The notes below the pieces were generated by a model. The model saw only the letters and a program-made list of their open reading frames with translations, did no database searches and was not told the DNA's origin. 64,000 nt of DNA, from positions 36,499 to 100,498 of the forward strand of contig CAVHPP010000006.1 in assembly GCA_963638105.1 (NCBI GenBank), written 5' to 3'. The position numbers were made by a program, and so were the translations under genes. This document shows, one piece after another, positions 7,757 to 16,294 of this stretch (position 1 is the stretch's first letter; every line of letters begins with the position of its first letter). The DNA comes from CAG-217 sp963638105. Lineage in GTDB: Bacteria > Bacillota > Clostridia > Oscillospirales > Acutalibacteraceae.

Positions 7757-8773
7757 ATGGCAGAAGCAAGACTTTTCCATCAAGAAGATTGTAATCTGGA
7801 TTACCTGAAGGGCAAGACCGTTGCCGTGATCGGCTTTGGTTCTCAGGGTCACGCCCATGCGCTGAACTTGAAAGAGAGCGGTGTGGACGTAGTTGTTGGT
7901 CTGTACGAGGGCTCCAAGTCCTGGCAGCATGCAGAGAGCGTTGGCCTGAAGGTTATGACCACCGCTGAGGCTGCAAAGGCCGCTGACATTATCATGATCC
8001 TGACCCCGGATGAGAAGCAGGCTTCCATCTATAAGAAGGACATTGAACCGAACCTGACCGCCGGCAAGGCTTTGGTTTTCGCCCACGGCTTCAACATTCA
8101 CTTTAAGCAGATCGTGCCCCCCAGCGATGTAGATGTATTTATGATCGCTCCCAAGGCTCCGGGCCACACCGTTCGCTCCGAGTACAAAGAGGGCAAGGGT
8201 ACACCCTGCCTGGTAGCTGTGTATCAGGATGCTACCGGTCACTGTGAGGATGTTGCTCTGGCTTACGGCGCCGGTATCGGCGGTGCTCGTGCCGGTATCC
8301 TGGAGACTACCTTTAAGTGCGAGACCGAGACTGATCTGTTCGGTGAGCAGGCTGTGCTGTGCGGCGGCGTAACCGCTCTGATGAAAGCCGGTTTTGAGAC
8401 CCTGGTTGAGGCCGGTTATGACCCGAGAAACGCTTATTTTGAGTGCATTCATGAGATGAAGCTGATCGTTGACCTGATCTACAACGGCGGCTTTGCCAAG
8501 ATGCGTTACTCCATCTCCAACACCGCTGAATTCGGCGATTACGAGACCGGTAAGCGTCTAATCACCGATGAGACCAAGAAGGAAATGAAGAAGGTTCTGG
8601 AAGAGATCCAGGACGGCACCTTCGCTTCCAAGTTCATCACCGAGAGCAACAACGGTTGGGCACACTTCAAGGCTAAGAGAGAGATGGAAGCAAACCATCA
8701 GCTGGAGAAAGTCGGCGCCGAGATCCGTAAGCTGTACTCTTGGAACGGCGAGGACAAGTACGCAGAGAAATAA
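7757..8773 (+). CDS. ilvC: Ketol-acid reductoisomerase (class I)
   Basis: A 338-residue enzyme that isomerises and reduces acetolactate or acetohydroxybutyrate in valine, leucine and isoleucine synthesis. The Rossmann loop VIGFGSQGHAHALNL is at 24-38. Catalytic motifs include the HGFNIHF region, APKAPGHTVR, LFGEQAVLCGG and YFECIHEMKLIVDL, with Mg2+-binding Asp/Glu residues. The cofactor-specificity loop reads VVVGLYEGSKSW (46-57), with Tyr50-Glu51 where NADPH-dependent enzymes usually carry Arg or Lys; see findings. AGGAGG precedes the ATG. It stands alone: ilvB/N/D are not in this window, and a terminator follows. Codons look optimised, suggesting high expression. Confidence 0.97.
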   Translation: MAEARLFHQEDCNLDYLKGKTVAVIGFGSQGHAHALNLKESGVDVVVGLYEGSKSWQHAESVGLKVMTTAEAAKAADIIMILTPDEKQASIYKKDIEPNLTAGKALVFAHGFNIHFKQIVPPSDVDVFMIAPKAPGHTVRSEYKEGKGTPCLVAVYQDATGHCEDVALAYGAGIGGARAGILETTFKCETETDLFGEQAVLCGGVTALMKAGFETLVEAGYDPRNAYFECIHEMKLIVDLIYNGGFAKMRYSISNTAEFGDYETGKRLITDETKKEMKKVLEEIQDGTFASKFITESNNGWAHFKAKREMEANHQLEKVGAEIRKLYSWNGEDKYAEK

Positions 8774-8801
8774 TCCCTGTTTGCTTCATAAATATCAAAC
8801 G

Positions 8802-8836
8802 AACAGCCATCACCTTTACGGTGATGGCTGTTTTTT
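8802..8836. terminator. Intrinsic terminator after ilvC
   Basis: A 13-bp stem (8802-8814 with 8820-8832) and loop TTTAC, followed by six T. The minus-strand XRE gene ends at 8854, so the hairpin may also stop that transcript. Confidence 0.9.
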
Positions 8837-8853
8837 GCGTGTGTTCGTTATGC

Positions 8854-9441
8854 TTATCGCCCAACCGGCACGGCGATCAGACCGTCCCGATTGCAGTAGA
8901 GGTAGATCTTGCCCCGTTCCCGGCGGAAGAAGTGGGCTATGGCGTCCTGCTCCGGGTACAGCTTTACCAGTTCTACCCGGTCTGCGGTCTGGTATGCTAT
9001 CCAGGAGATGTAGTGCCCCTTGTCCATGGGGTGCTGCACGGTGACGGTGTATTCGTCACCGTCTGTTTGTACCCGGCAGATCCCGGCCTTGTCCGGCTCC
9101 GGCTCCAGGGGTGGCAGCAGAATGCCGCAGCAGCTGATCACGCTCTCACCGGCAGCAAAGTGCACATTGCCGCACACCGGGCAAACATAGAACTTGACCC
9201 GGTGCATATTGCCGCTGCGGTTGCGATTGGCTACCGGCGCCCCTTGCATCAGTTCGATCACAGATACCTCCAGCGCCGCCGTCAGCGGCTCCAGCAGGGT
9301 AATGTCCGGCAGTCCTTTGCCGGTCTCCCATTTGGATATGGTCTTTGCACTCAGGTGCAGTTGGTCCGCCAGCTGCTGCCGGGTGCAATTTTTTTGCTCT
9401 CGCAGGGCCTTGATCACAGCCCCGGTCACATAGGTGTTCAT
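8854..9441 (-). CDS. XRE helix-turn-helix protein fused to a desulfoferrodoxin-like module
   Basis: A 195-residue protein. Residues ~6-66 are an XRE helix-turn-helix (LREQKNCTRQQLADQLHLSA). Residues 82-110 match a desulforedoxin FeS4 domain: CPVCGN...SCCG, with C87, C90, C104 and C105. Residues ~126-190 resemble a superoxide-reductase domain: HPMDKGHYISWI keeps H137 and H143, and YCNRDG keeps C183. D186 replaces the last histidine ligand of the usual CNxHG motif, and no EKHVP motif is seen, so the catalytic iron site looks degenerate. Start at 9441 is set by AGGAGG nine bases upstream; the frame stays open further upstream without support. I infer a redox- or oxygen-sensing DNA-binding protein. 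Target genes are unknown; it is flanked by ilvC and an esterase. Confidence 0.85.
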   Translation of the reverse strand: MNTYVTGAVIKALREQKNCTRQQLADQLHLSAKTISKWETGKGLPDITLLEPLTAALEVSVIELMQGAPVANRNRSGNMHRVKFYVCPVCGNVHFAAGESVISCCGILLPPLEPEPDKAGICRVQTDGDEYTVTVQHPMDKGHYISWIAYQTADRVELVKLYPEQDAIAHFFRRERGKIYLYCNRDGLIAVPVGR

Positions 9442-9462
9442 TTCATCGCCTCCTGTGCCCAT

Positions 9463-9491
9463 ATTGTACCCCACAGCCCCCCGCCGCGCAA
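9463..9491 (-). promoter_or_regulatory. Promoter of the XRE-desulfoferrodoxin gene
   Basis: On the minus strand, TTGCGC (9486-9491) and TACAAT (9463-9468) are 17 bp apart. TACAAT lies 21 bases before the ATG, so the leader is very short. Confidence 0.5.
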
Positions 9492-9540
9492 CCTGCGCAG
9501 CGTAGAGTTTAGAAAAGCCAATAAAGCTCGCAGTCAACGG

Positions 9541-10683
9541 CTATTGACGGCTTTTGCAGACATCTTGAATAAACGCGCCCATTTCGTCCAGCAGGTCCTC
9601 GGCTTGGGGAAAGACACCCATAGCGTTTAAGTAGCCGTGACCCATGCCGTTATACATGACCAGGCGAGTGGGCACGCCGGCATCGTGCAGCTTGTGGGCC
9701 CAAGCCACCGTGTCGTTGCGCAGGTAGTCCAGTGCACCTACGGAGAGAAAAGTGGGCGGGTTCCCGGCCGGGTCGGAGGTGTAGGGATTGCACAGATCGT
9801 CCGGTTTCGGAATACCTAAAAAGGACTTGCCGGAGCGAGAGAGCAGCTCCATTTGCCGCACCAGTCCCATTGCCAGCTTTTGTTGTCCCGGCGCCGGGTG
9901 GTAGTCTGTTTCTTTTGGGTGATAGTAGCGGTCCGTGGTGCCAAACAGGTTCAGGGTGGGGTAGAGCAGCAGCTGTCCCCGCACCCGGTGGGTGCCTTTG
10001 TAGCGGGTGGCGCAGCCTTGGGTCAGGTTGCCGCCGGCGCTGTCGCCCACCACAAAAACGGCCTCCGGGTCAATGTGCAGCTCCCGAGCACCGTCGCCGC
10101 TCAGCCATTCCAGTACCCGGCAGCAGTCGTCGTACAGCGTGGGGTATGGGTGCTCCGGCAGCAGTCGGTAATCCACCGCCACCACGGGCATACGGAACTT
10201 CTCCACAAACAGCTTCCACCCTTCGTCGTAGGGGCGCAGAGTGCCGCCTACAAAGGCGCCGCCGTGGATAAAAAACAGGCAGGGGCTGCCCGGCGCGCAC
10301 CGGGAACTGCTGTAAATACGAATGGGAATGAGATAACCGTCCGCCGCCGGTACGGTGCTGTCCCGCACTTCAATGTGCGTCTGCACGCATTTGGCGTAGG
10401 AAACACGGTCGCACCCGGCACGGAATCCGGCCAAGATCTTTGGCGTGACCGGAATTTTGACTCGGTCCAGAATGAAATTTGGCACCAGCCGCGTGGACCG
10501 CGCCATTTTGCCCATGGGTCCGCCCAGCAGCCGCGGATCAATCCCATTTGGCGAACCGGCGTCCGGTGCATATTTGGTAATGTAGGGCAGATCGCCGTCC
10601 ATCTGCACCGCCGCCGTTGCCTTTAGTTGTTGTAAAAATTCCTCCGTGTACCACTTGTGATCCCATTGCTTTTTCGGTTTCAT
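9541..10683 (-). CDS. Alpha/beta hydrolase, hormone-sensitive-lipase (HSL) type esterase
   Basis: A 380-residue putative carboxylesterase. The oxyanion motif FFIHGGAFVGG, nucleophile elbow GDSAGG, the downstream Asp in SVGALDYLRND and the His in GMGHGYL make a full HSL-family set. A ~130-residue N-terminal cap region precedes the core. No signal peptide is evident, so it is probably cytoplasmic. Substrate cannot be told from sequence. It is transcribed divergently from a second alpha/beta hydrolase across a ~160-bp region and ends ~100 bases before the XRE gene on the same strand. Confidence 0.85.
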   Translation of the reverse strand: MKPKKQWDHKWYTEEFLQQLKATAAVQMDGDLPYITKYAPDAGSPNGIDPRLLGGPMGKMARSTRLVPNFILDRVKIPVTPKILAGFRAGCDRVSYAKCVQTHIEVRDSTVPAADGYLIPIRIYSSSRCAPGSPCLFFIHGGAFVGGTLRPYDEGWKLFVEKFRMPVVAVDYRLLPEHPYPTLYDDCCRVLEWLSGDGARELHIDPEAVFVVGDSAGGNLTQGCATRYKGTHRVRGQLLLYPTLNLFGTTDRYYHPKETDYHPAPGQQKLAMGLVRQMELLSRSGKSFLGIPKPDDLCNPYTSDPAGNPPTFLSVGALDYLRNDTVAWAHKLHDAGVPTRLVMYNGMGHGYLNAMGVFPQAEDLLDEMGAFIQDVCKSRQ

Positions 10684-10786
10684 TCCCGTACCCCCGTCTA
10701 TTGATCGCTTTCTGTTCTCATCATACCAAAACCCTTGCCAAATTGCAAATACCGCTGTTCTCGACTTTTGGCAGCGTTGCTACAAA

Positions 10787-10815
10787 TTGACAGGATTGGC
10801 AGGATGGAGTATAAT
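10787..10815 (+). promoter_or_regulatory. Consensus promoter of the second alpha/beta hydrolase
   Basis: TTGACA (10787-10792) and TATAAT (10810-10815) with a 17-bp spacer, a perfect sigma-A match. AGGGGGA (10831-10837) follows as ribosome binding site. Confidence 0.8.
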
Positions 10816-10843
10816 GCGGATAGACATTTTAGGGGGAATGAGT

Positions 10844-12004
10844 ATGAAAACGAAGCAAAAGGCTGTGCAGGCGCAGGCCGGTGCGGCGAAGGGGAAAAAG
10901 AGCAGAAAGAAGGTATGGGCTGTGGTGATCGGCGTGTTGTTGGCGGTGATTGTGGTGGCTATTGCGTTTATTGAACTGAGCACTTTGCCCCGCAAGGACA
11001 CGGCGGACGATGTGATTTACATTGGCGGTATGGTTACCTCAGACACCGTGGAGTACGCCGACGGCAGCGGCAAGGGACTGCTGCGCAACCCGGTGGTGAA
11101 GATTATGCAGATGGTGTGGCGCTACTGCGATGGGGGCGACAAAGCCAAGCACGCCGCCCAGGATCCGCCTACGGTGACGGAAGTGAACGACCTGGCCTAT
11201 ATAGAGGACGGCAATCTGTACCACACATTAGATGTGCTGTACCCGACGGATACACAGCCCGGTGCTAAGCTGCCGGTGATCATTGACATTCACGGCGGCG
11301 GCTGGATGTATGCGGAAAAGGGGCTGAACCACCACTACTGCGCCGCCCTGGCGGATCGGGGTTATGTGGTTTTTAATATCAACTACCGGCTGGTGCCGGA
11401 TGTGACGGTGAACGAGCAGTTGCAGGATGTGGCCCGGGTGCTGCGCTGGATTCGTGACCACGGCAGCGAATATCCTTGCGATATGCGGAATATTATGCTT
11501 ACCGGCGACTCTGCCGGCGGGCAGTTGGCGGCATACAGCGCGGTATTGATGCAAAGTGCCCAGCTGCGCAAAACCTTTGACACAGTGGATCCGCAAATGG
11601 AGCTGACGGCGCTACTGCTTACCTCGCCGGTGGCCTTTATGCGGGACGGCGGGCTGTTCAGCCTGTACACCAAGCCCATGTGGGGCACGGATTACAAAGA
11701 CAAAGCCACTTATCCGTACATGGATTTTGACCAAATCATTGACTACGCCCAGGCGCTGCCGCCTACTTACTTGATCACCAGCAGCGGCGACTCCCTGGCC
11801 AACAAACAGACCCACCGGTTGTACGAAGTGCTGCAAGCCCATGGGGTGCAGGCAGAGATCAAGGACTACGCTAAGGCGGCGTATAACCAGTCGCTGCCCC
11901 ATGTGTTCAGCGTGTTGCAGCCCTTTGAACCGGCAGGCACGGCGGCTATTGACAAGGCGCTTGCTTTTTATCAACAGGCCATGACCGCCAAAGCGGCGCA
12001 ATAA
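10844..12004 (+). CDS. Membrane-anchored alpha/beta hydrolase (BD-FAE/HSL-like)
   Basis: A 386-residue esterase-like protein. A Lys/Arg-rich N-terminus leads into one membrane helix (~24-46), with the catalytic domain predicted outside. It has the oxyanion motif DIHGGGWMY, nucleophile elbow GDSAGG, a later TSSGDSLANK segment for the acid residue, and LPHVF for the histidine. The ATG at 10844 gives a 7-base spacing to AGGGGGA; the ATG at 10838 would be too close. The perfect upstream promoter suggests constitutive expression. It ends at a terminator. A role trimming acyl groups from surface or dietary glycans is possible but not shown. Confidence 0.85.
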   Translation: MKTKQKAVQAQAGAAKGKKSRKKVWAVVIGVLLAVIVVAIAFIELSTLPRKDTADDVIYIGGMVTSDTVEYADGSGKGLLRNPVVKIMQMVWRYCDGGDKAKHAAQDPPTVTEVNDLAYIEDGNLYHTLDVLYPTDTQPGAKLPVIIDIHGGGWMYAEKGLNHHYCAALADRGYVVFNINYRLVPDVTVNEQLQDVARVLRWIRDHGSEYPCDMRNIMLTGDSAGGQLAAYSAVLMQSAQLRKTFDTVDPQMELTALLLTSPVAFMRDGGLFSLYTKPMWGTDYKDKATYPYMDFDQIIDYAQALPPTYLITSSGDSLANKQTHRLYEVLQAHGVQAEIKDYAKAAYNQSLPHVFSVLQPFEPAGTAAIDKALAFYQQAMTAKAAQ

Positions 12005-12010
12005 CAGGAT

Positions 12011-12054
12011 AAAAACTGCACCTGTGTATCACTGGGTACACAGGTGCAGTTTTT
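12011..12054. terminator. Terminator after the membrane-anchored hydrolase
   Basis: An 18-bp stem (12011-12028 with 12037-12054) that ends in a T-run. The A-run on the other strand would also allow it to act in reverse. Confidence 0.88.
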
Positions 12055-12140
12055 GCTTTTATGCAGCACGCGGCGCTTCCCTTTGCGCGACAAAAGCGGC
12101 AGATTGCTTTTTATGCGACAAAAGAGCCGCAAAGGGTCGG

Positions 12141-12169
12141 TTGCCTTTTGGTTGTCGGTTCGGTATAAT
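12141..12169 (+). promoter_or_regulatory. Promoter of the amidohydrolase gene
   Basis: TTGCCT (12141-12146) and TATAAT (12164-12169), 17-bp spacer, 31 bases before the ATG. Confidence 0.65.
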
Positions 12170-12200
12170 GAGAGTATCAAAACAAATGAGGGGGAGCCTT

Positions 12201-13481
12201 ATGCGAACGGTATTTCAAAATTGTACGCTGCTGGACGGTACGGAGCAAATGACGCCCCGCCCCGGCACAGATGTGGCAATAGAAAATGGCAAAATTACAC
12301 AGATTGGTAAGATCACACCCACCAAGGGGGATCGGGTGGTGGATCTGACCGGCAAGTATTTAATGCCCGGTCTGATCAATCTACATGTGCACTTGCCAGC
12401 GGGGGGTAAACCCCAGAACAAGCCTATGAACACCAATCGGCTAACCAAAATCGCCTTGTCCTCCGGTTTGTCCCGGGCGCTGGTGCTGCGCATGTGCCAC
12501 GCCTATGCCATGCAGGGTCTGCTGTCCGGCGTGACCACGGTGCGCGCGGTGGGCGGTCTGGATGATTTGGACACCCGGCTGCGGGATCGGATCAACGCCG
12601 GCAAGCTGGACGGTCCGCGAATCTTAGCAGCCGACTATGCCATCGGTGTGCCCCACGGCCATATGGTAGGCTCCGTGACTCACCCGGCAGAGACGGTGGA
12701 GGACGCCGTGCGTATGGTGGACCAGCTTCACGGTCAAAATGTGGATCTGATTAAGCTGATGATCACCGGCGGCGTGATGGACGCCAAGGTGAAAGGCGAG
12801 CCGGGTCGACTGATGATGCAGGCGGATATGATCAAGGCTTGCTGCGATCGCGCCCACAGCTATGGTCTGAAGGTGGCTGCCCATGTGCAAAGCCCGGAGG
12901 GGATACGCACAGCGGTGCTCAATGGCGTGGACTCTATTGAGCATGGCTCCACTTTGTCAGAGACGGAGCTGGCTGCCTTCCATAAAAGCGGCGCGGTGTT
13001 GGTGTGTACCCTGTCTCCGGCGCTGCCCATGGCCAAGTTCCAAAGAGAGACTTTGGGCATTACCGAGGCGGTGCAGTACAATTCCAACTTGGTGTATAAC
13101 AATATGATCCTGGGCGCCAGGGCGGCGCTGGCGGACGGCGTACCTGTGGGTCTGGGGACGGACACCGGCTGTCCGTACACCACCCATTACAATATGTGGC
13201 GGGAGCTGCATTATTTTGAAAAGAGCGTAGGGGTTACCCCGGCTTTTGCCCTGTATACGGCCACACTGAATAATGCCCGCATTTTGGGCCTTGGCGATGT
13301 GACCGGCAGCGTGGAAGTGGGCAAGTGCGCCGACTTGCTCATCGCAAGCAGCGACCCGCTGGCAGACTTCCGTGCCCTGGAGCAGCCATATATGGTGGTG
13401 GCTCGCGGCAAGGTTTACGACCATCCGCAAATCAAAAAATACCCTGCCTGCGATGCGGAACTGGACAAGTATTATGATTGA
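12201..13481 (+). CDS. Metal-dependent amidohydrolase (imidazolonepropionase/prolidase-like)
   Basis: A 426-residue cytoplasmic amidohydrolase of the TIM-barrel superfamily. Metal-binding HxH is in LINLHVHLPAG, the bridging Lys region in LIKLMITGG, further His residues in VAAHVQS and SIEHGS, and the catalytic Asp in LGTDTG. The C-terminal segment has the usual GSVEVGKCADLLIA strand. The ATG at 12201 follows GAGGGGGAGCC; the reading frame is open upstream, but that stretch holds the previous terminator and this gene's promoter. Substrate class cannot be decided: Xaa-Pro dipeptidases, imidazolonases and aryldialkylphosphatase-like enzymes share these motifs. It is monocistronic between two terminators. 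Confidence 0.87.
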   Translation: MRTVFQNCTLLDGTEQMTPRPGTDVAIENGKITQIGKITPTKGDRVVDLTGKYLMPGLINLHVHLPAGGKPQNKPMNTNRLTKIALSSGLSRALVLRMCHAYAMQGLLSGVTTVRAVGGLDDLDTRLRDRINAGKLDGPRILAADYAIGVPHGHMVGSVTHPAETVEDAVRMVDQLHGQNVDLIKLMITGGVMDAKVKGEPGRLMMQADMIKACCDRAHSYGLKVAAHVQSPEGIRTAVLNGVDSIEHGSTLSETELAAFHKSGAVLVCTLSPALPMAKFQRETLGITEAVQYNSNLVYNNMILGARAALADGVPVGLGTDTGCPYTTHYNMWRELHYFEKSVGVTPAFALYTATLNNARILGLGDVTGSVEVGKCADLLIASSDPLADFRALEQPYMVVARGKVYDHPQIKKYPACDAELDKYYD

Positions 13482-13516
13482 TACACCTAATATGTGCAAA
13501 CCGCTTTACAAATGAG

Positions 13517-13547
13517 AAAGCGCCACCCTTCCGGGTGGCGCTTTTTA
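13517..13547 (+). terminator. Terminator after the amidohydrolase
   Basis: A 12-bp stem (13517-13528 with 13533-13544) with a TTCC tetraloop and five T. The remaining bases to 13720 show no supported gene. Confidence 0.9.
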
Positions 13548-13720
13548 CTTGCTGGAAATGATTTGTTTCTTTCAATGAAAATTTTATATCAGCCATTTGT
13601 CTTTTCATATTCTGCATTAGTGACAGGGGATAAAGAAAAAACAGAGAGATGCATAGCAAGCAATTTAAGAAGAGCATTCTGAATTCTGTTGTTTTGCGGT
13701 GGTTGATTGGAAAATTGCGA

Positions 13721-14488
13721 TTATCGGTCTGCCGGCCGATAGGGCGGGCAGGTGTAGATCCGGCGGGTGCGGCTCTTTTTGCCGTAGGCGATGGCTGCCT
13801 TGGGGCAATAGCTGATGCAGGCCATACAGTGGGTGCACCGGCCGTTCCACCGGGGCTTGCCGTCTTGCAGTTCAATGTTGTTCATGGGGCACAGGGTGGC
13901 ACATTTGCCGCAGCCGATGCAGTTGTTGTCCACCGTAAACGCTCGGTCGTGGACGCAGGTGGCGTAAAAAATCGGGTTGACGATATAGGTCATAAACTTG
14001 CCAAACACCGTGGGTTTCGGTTCCGTTACCGGGCAGCCGCTTTCTATGGCAGCAGCGGTCTGCTCCAGCGCGGGCACCGCAGCGGCAAGAAGATCGTTCA
14101 CTTCTTCCGCCGAGTTGGGGGTAGAAAACAGGGCAATGTAATTTTCCGGCATAACGATCTCTGCCGTACCCATATATTCCAGCCCCAGTTGGGTGCATAG
14201 CTTCCGGTTTGTCTCCGGGGCGTTGTGTATTTCACCGCCGCAGGTCATCACAAAGTATGCCTGTCTGCTGCCAGAAAAGTGACAGCGGGTCAGAAAATCC
14301 GCAAAAATATGGGGGATCTGCCAGGCATAGGTGGGGCAAACAAATACCCATGGAGTTACGGAATGGAACCGGGGTGTGGTGCCGCCTTGCATAAAGGGGG
14401 TGCAGTCCCGAACCGTGTCGTTCAGCCGGTGTCCCAGCCGTTCCGCCGCATAGCGGCTGTTGCCGGTGCCGGTGTAGTACAAGATCAT
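13721..14488 (-). CDS. EFR1-type flavodoxin-ferredoxin fusion protein
   Basis: A 255-residue electron-transfer protein. The N-terminal flavodoxin-like domain starts YYTGTGNSRYAAERL, the FMN phosphate loop. The C-terminal bi-cluster ferredoxin has CIGCGKCATLCPM and CTHCMACISYCPKAAI, eight cysteines for two [4Fe-4S] clusters. AAAGGAGC precedes the ATG at 14488; upstream in-frame codons lack a ribosome site. It lies 25 bases downstream of hypE on the same strand and may be the last gene of the ech-hyp transcript. An accessory electron carrier for hydrogenase or another ferredoxin-linked reaction is plausible; partner unknown. Confidence 0.88.
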   Translation of the reverse strand: MILYYTGTGNSRYAAERLGHRLNDTVRDCTPFMQGGTTPRFHSVTPWVFVCPTYAWQIPHIFADFLTRCHFSGSRQAYFVMTCGGEIHNAPETNRKLCTQLGLEYMGTAEIVMPENYIALFSTPNSAEEVNDLLAAAVPALEQTAAAIESGCPVTEPKPTVFGKFMTYIVNPIFYATCVHDRAFTVDNNCIGCGKCATLCPMNNIELQDGKPRWNGRCTHCMACISYCPKAAIAYGKKSRTRRIYTCPPYRPADR

Positions 14489-14513
14489 AAAAAGCTCCTT
14501 TAATAAATCAAAA

Positions 14514-15494
14514 TCAGCAAATTCTGGGCAAACCTTCGCCGTACAGCACGCTGACCCGGCGCTTGCCGCCAATGGGAGTGAGTGCCACAACGCCCTCCCC
14601 GTTTGTTACTGTGCCGATGACGGCCGCCTCTGCGCCGTAGCGGCTGGCGCGCAGCAGCTCCAACGCCCGGTCTGCCTGGTGGGCAGGTACGGCAGCCAGC
14701 AGCTTGCCCTCGTTGCCCATGTGCAGCAGTTCCAGTCCTAAGATATGGGCAAAGGCGCGCACGTCCTCGTGCACCGGGATCGCCGCTTCGTCGATCTCTA
14801 TGCCGCAGTTCGCTGTCTCTGCCAGTTCGCACAGTACAGTGCCCAGGCCGCCCCGGGTAATGTCCCGCAGGGTGTGCACTTCAACGTCCCCTTGCAGCAG
14901 GGCGGCGACCATATCGCCCAAAGGGGCGCAGTCGGATTGAATGGTGTTGTCCATATCCATGCGGGCAGAGAGAATGGCTGCGTGGTGGTCGCCCATGGCG
15001 CCGCTGACCAGCAGGGTATCTCCCGGTTGTAATGCAGTGGCGGCAATGTGTGTGCCGCCGGGCAAAAAGCCAACGCCGGCGGTGTTGATATAAATATTGC
15101 CGCTGCCCTCCACCACCTTGGTGTCGCCGGCAACGATGGCCACACCGGCCTCGGCGGCAGTGGCTGCCATAGACCGGGCAATGCGGCTCAGGTCCTCGGT
15201 GGTGCACCCGGTCTCCAAAATAAAACCGGCGGTCAGGTACTTGGGGGTGGCGCCACGCATCAGCAGGTCATTGACGGTGCCGCACACCGCCAGGCGTCCA
15301 ATGTCGCCGCCGGGGAAAAACAAGGGCTGCACCACAAAACTGTCTGTGGTAACAGCCAGTTGCCCGCTGCCGGGCACCACGGCGCTGTCGTCCATTTGGC
15401 GCAGAATGGGATTGTCAAAAGCCTTGGCAAACACAGTGCGGATCAGTTCTCCGGTGGCCGCGCCGCCGCTGCCGTGGGCAAGGGTAATTTCCAT
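14514..15494 (-). CDS. hypE: Hydrogenase maturation protein HypE (carbamoyl dehydratase)
   Basis: A 326-residue PurM/AIR-synthase-fold protein that dehydrates the thiocarbamate on its own C-terminal cysteine to thiocyanate, supplying CN ligands to the [NiFe] active-site iron. It begins LAHGSGGAATGELI and ends with the diagnostic PRIC tail, whose last residue is the acceptor Cys. AAAGGAG precedes the ATG. It is separated from hypD by murI. HypF, encoded upstream, makes the carbamoyl donor, and HypC-HypD accept the cyanide. Confidence 0.95.
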   Translation of the reverse strand: MEITLAHGSGGAATGELIRTVFAKAFDNPILRQMDDSAVVPGSGQLAVTTDSFVVQPLFFPGGDIGRLAVCGTVNDLLMRGATPKYLTAGFILETGCTTEDLSRIARSMAATAAEAGVAIVAGDTKVVEGSGNIYINTAGVGFLPGGTHIAATALQPGDTLLVSGAMGDHHAAILSARMDMDNTIQSDCAPLGDMVAALLQGDVEVHTLRDITRGGLGTVLCELAETANCGIEIDEAAIPVHEDVRAFAHILGLELLHMGNEGKLLAAVPAHQADRALELLRASRYGAEAAVIGTVTNGEGVVALTPIGGKRRVSVLYGEGLPRIC

Positions 15495-15505
15495 AACGGC
15501 TCCTT

Positions 15506-16288
15506 TTATTCTATGGGATACATCTTCTCTAAATGCGCCAGCACATTTTGAATAAATTGCAGCTGTGCCGGGTCGGTGATCGGCCGCCCGGAGGCAAAGT
15601 AGGTGACCCCCGGGGTGCTCGTGTGGGTAGCAGGCAGGTCAACCGTTCTGCGGATCAGCTGGCGCACGGTGCCGGCGTTGCCGTCTACAAAGTGCATTTG
15701 GGGCGGCAGCAAGGTGCGCAGCTCCTGCTTAAACAGATTAAAATGGGTGCATCCCAGCACAAAGGCGGCGTAATCTTCCAAGTTGAATTTGGCCAGTTGC
15801 TCGCTTAAATAAGCGTGTACCTGGGCGCCGGAGTAAATGCCTTTTTCTGCAAAGCGCACCAGTCCGGGCAGAGGCAGCAGATCCACCAAGTGGTGGCCGT
15901 CATAGTGCTCTACCAAGCATTTCAGCTTGTTGCCCCGAATGGTGATGGGCGTGGCTGCTACCAGCACCCGGTGGGTATCGTCTTGATTCAGCGCCAGCTT
16001 GACCGCCGGCTCCATGCCGATGATGGGCAGGGGGTAGCGATCCCGCAGGGTGGCTGCCGCCACGCTGGTGGCAGTGTTGCACGCCAGCACAATGGCGTCC
16101 GCTCCCCGGTCTATGAGAAAGCGCACCGCTTCATCTGTGTAAGTTATAATTTGTTCTCTGGTTTTTTCGCCATAAGGCACATGATCCTCATCGGCATAGT
16201 ATAAAAAATGGGCCTCCGGCAGCATACGCTTTGCCTGGTAGAGAACGGACAGGCCGCCGATACCGGAGTCAAAAATAGCAATGTTCAT
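15506..16288 (-). CDS. murI: Glutamate racemase
   Basis: A 260-residue enzyme making D-glutamate for peptidoglycan. Catalytic Cys70 is in LACNTATS and Cys180 in LGCTHF; the substrate loop is FDSGIGGLSV (6-15). Length is normal. It is embedded between hypD (ending 6 bases upstream) and hypE (starting 11 bases downstream) on the same strand, with no separate terminator. A cell-wall gene therefore interrupts the hydrogenase maturation cluster and is probably co-transcribed with it. Confidence 0.95.
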   Translation of the reverse strand: MNIAIFDSGIGGLSVLYQAKRMLPEAHFLYYADEDHVPYGEKTREQIITYTDEAVRFLIDRGADAIVLACNTATSVAAATLRDRYPLPIIGMEPAVKLALNQDDTHRVLVAATPITIRGNKLKCLVEHYDGHHLVDLLPLPGLVRFAEKGIYSGAQVHAYLSEQLAKFNLEDYAAFVLGCTHFNLFKQELRTLLPPQMHFVDGNAGTVRQLIRRTVDLPATHTSTPGVTYFASGRPITDPAQLQFIQNVLAHLEKMYPIE

Positions 16289-16294
16289 AATAGG

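Noticed and set aside
13494..13682. A 62-codon open frame after the amidohydrolase
   Set aside because: Its first third is the terminator hairpin, and no ribosome site is present before the internal ATG.
15506..16288. murI as a hydrogenase maturation protein
   Set aside because: Both catalytic cysteines and the racemase motifs are intact; position alone does not change the assignment.
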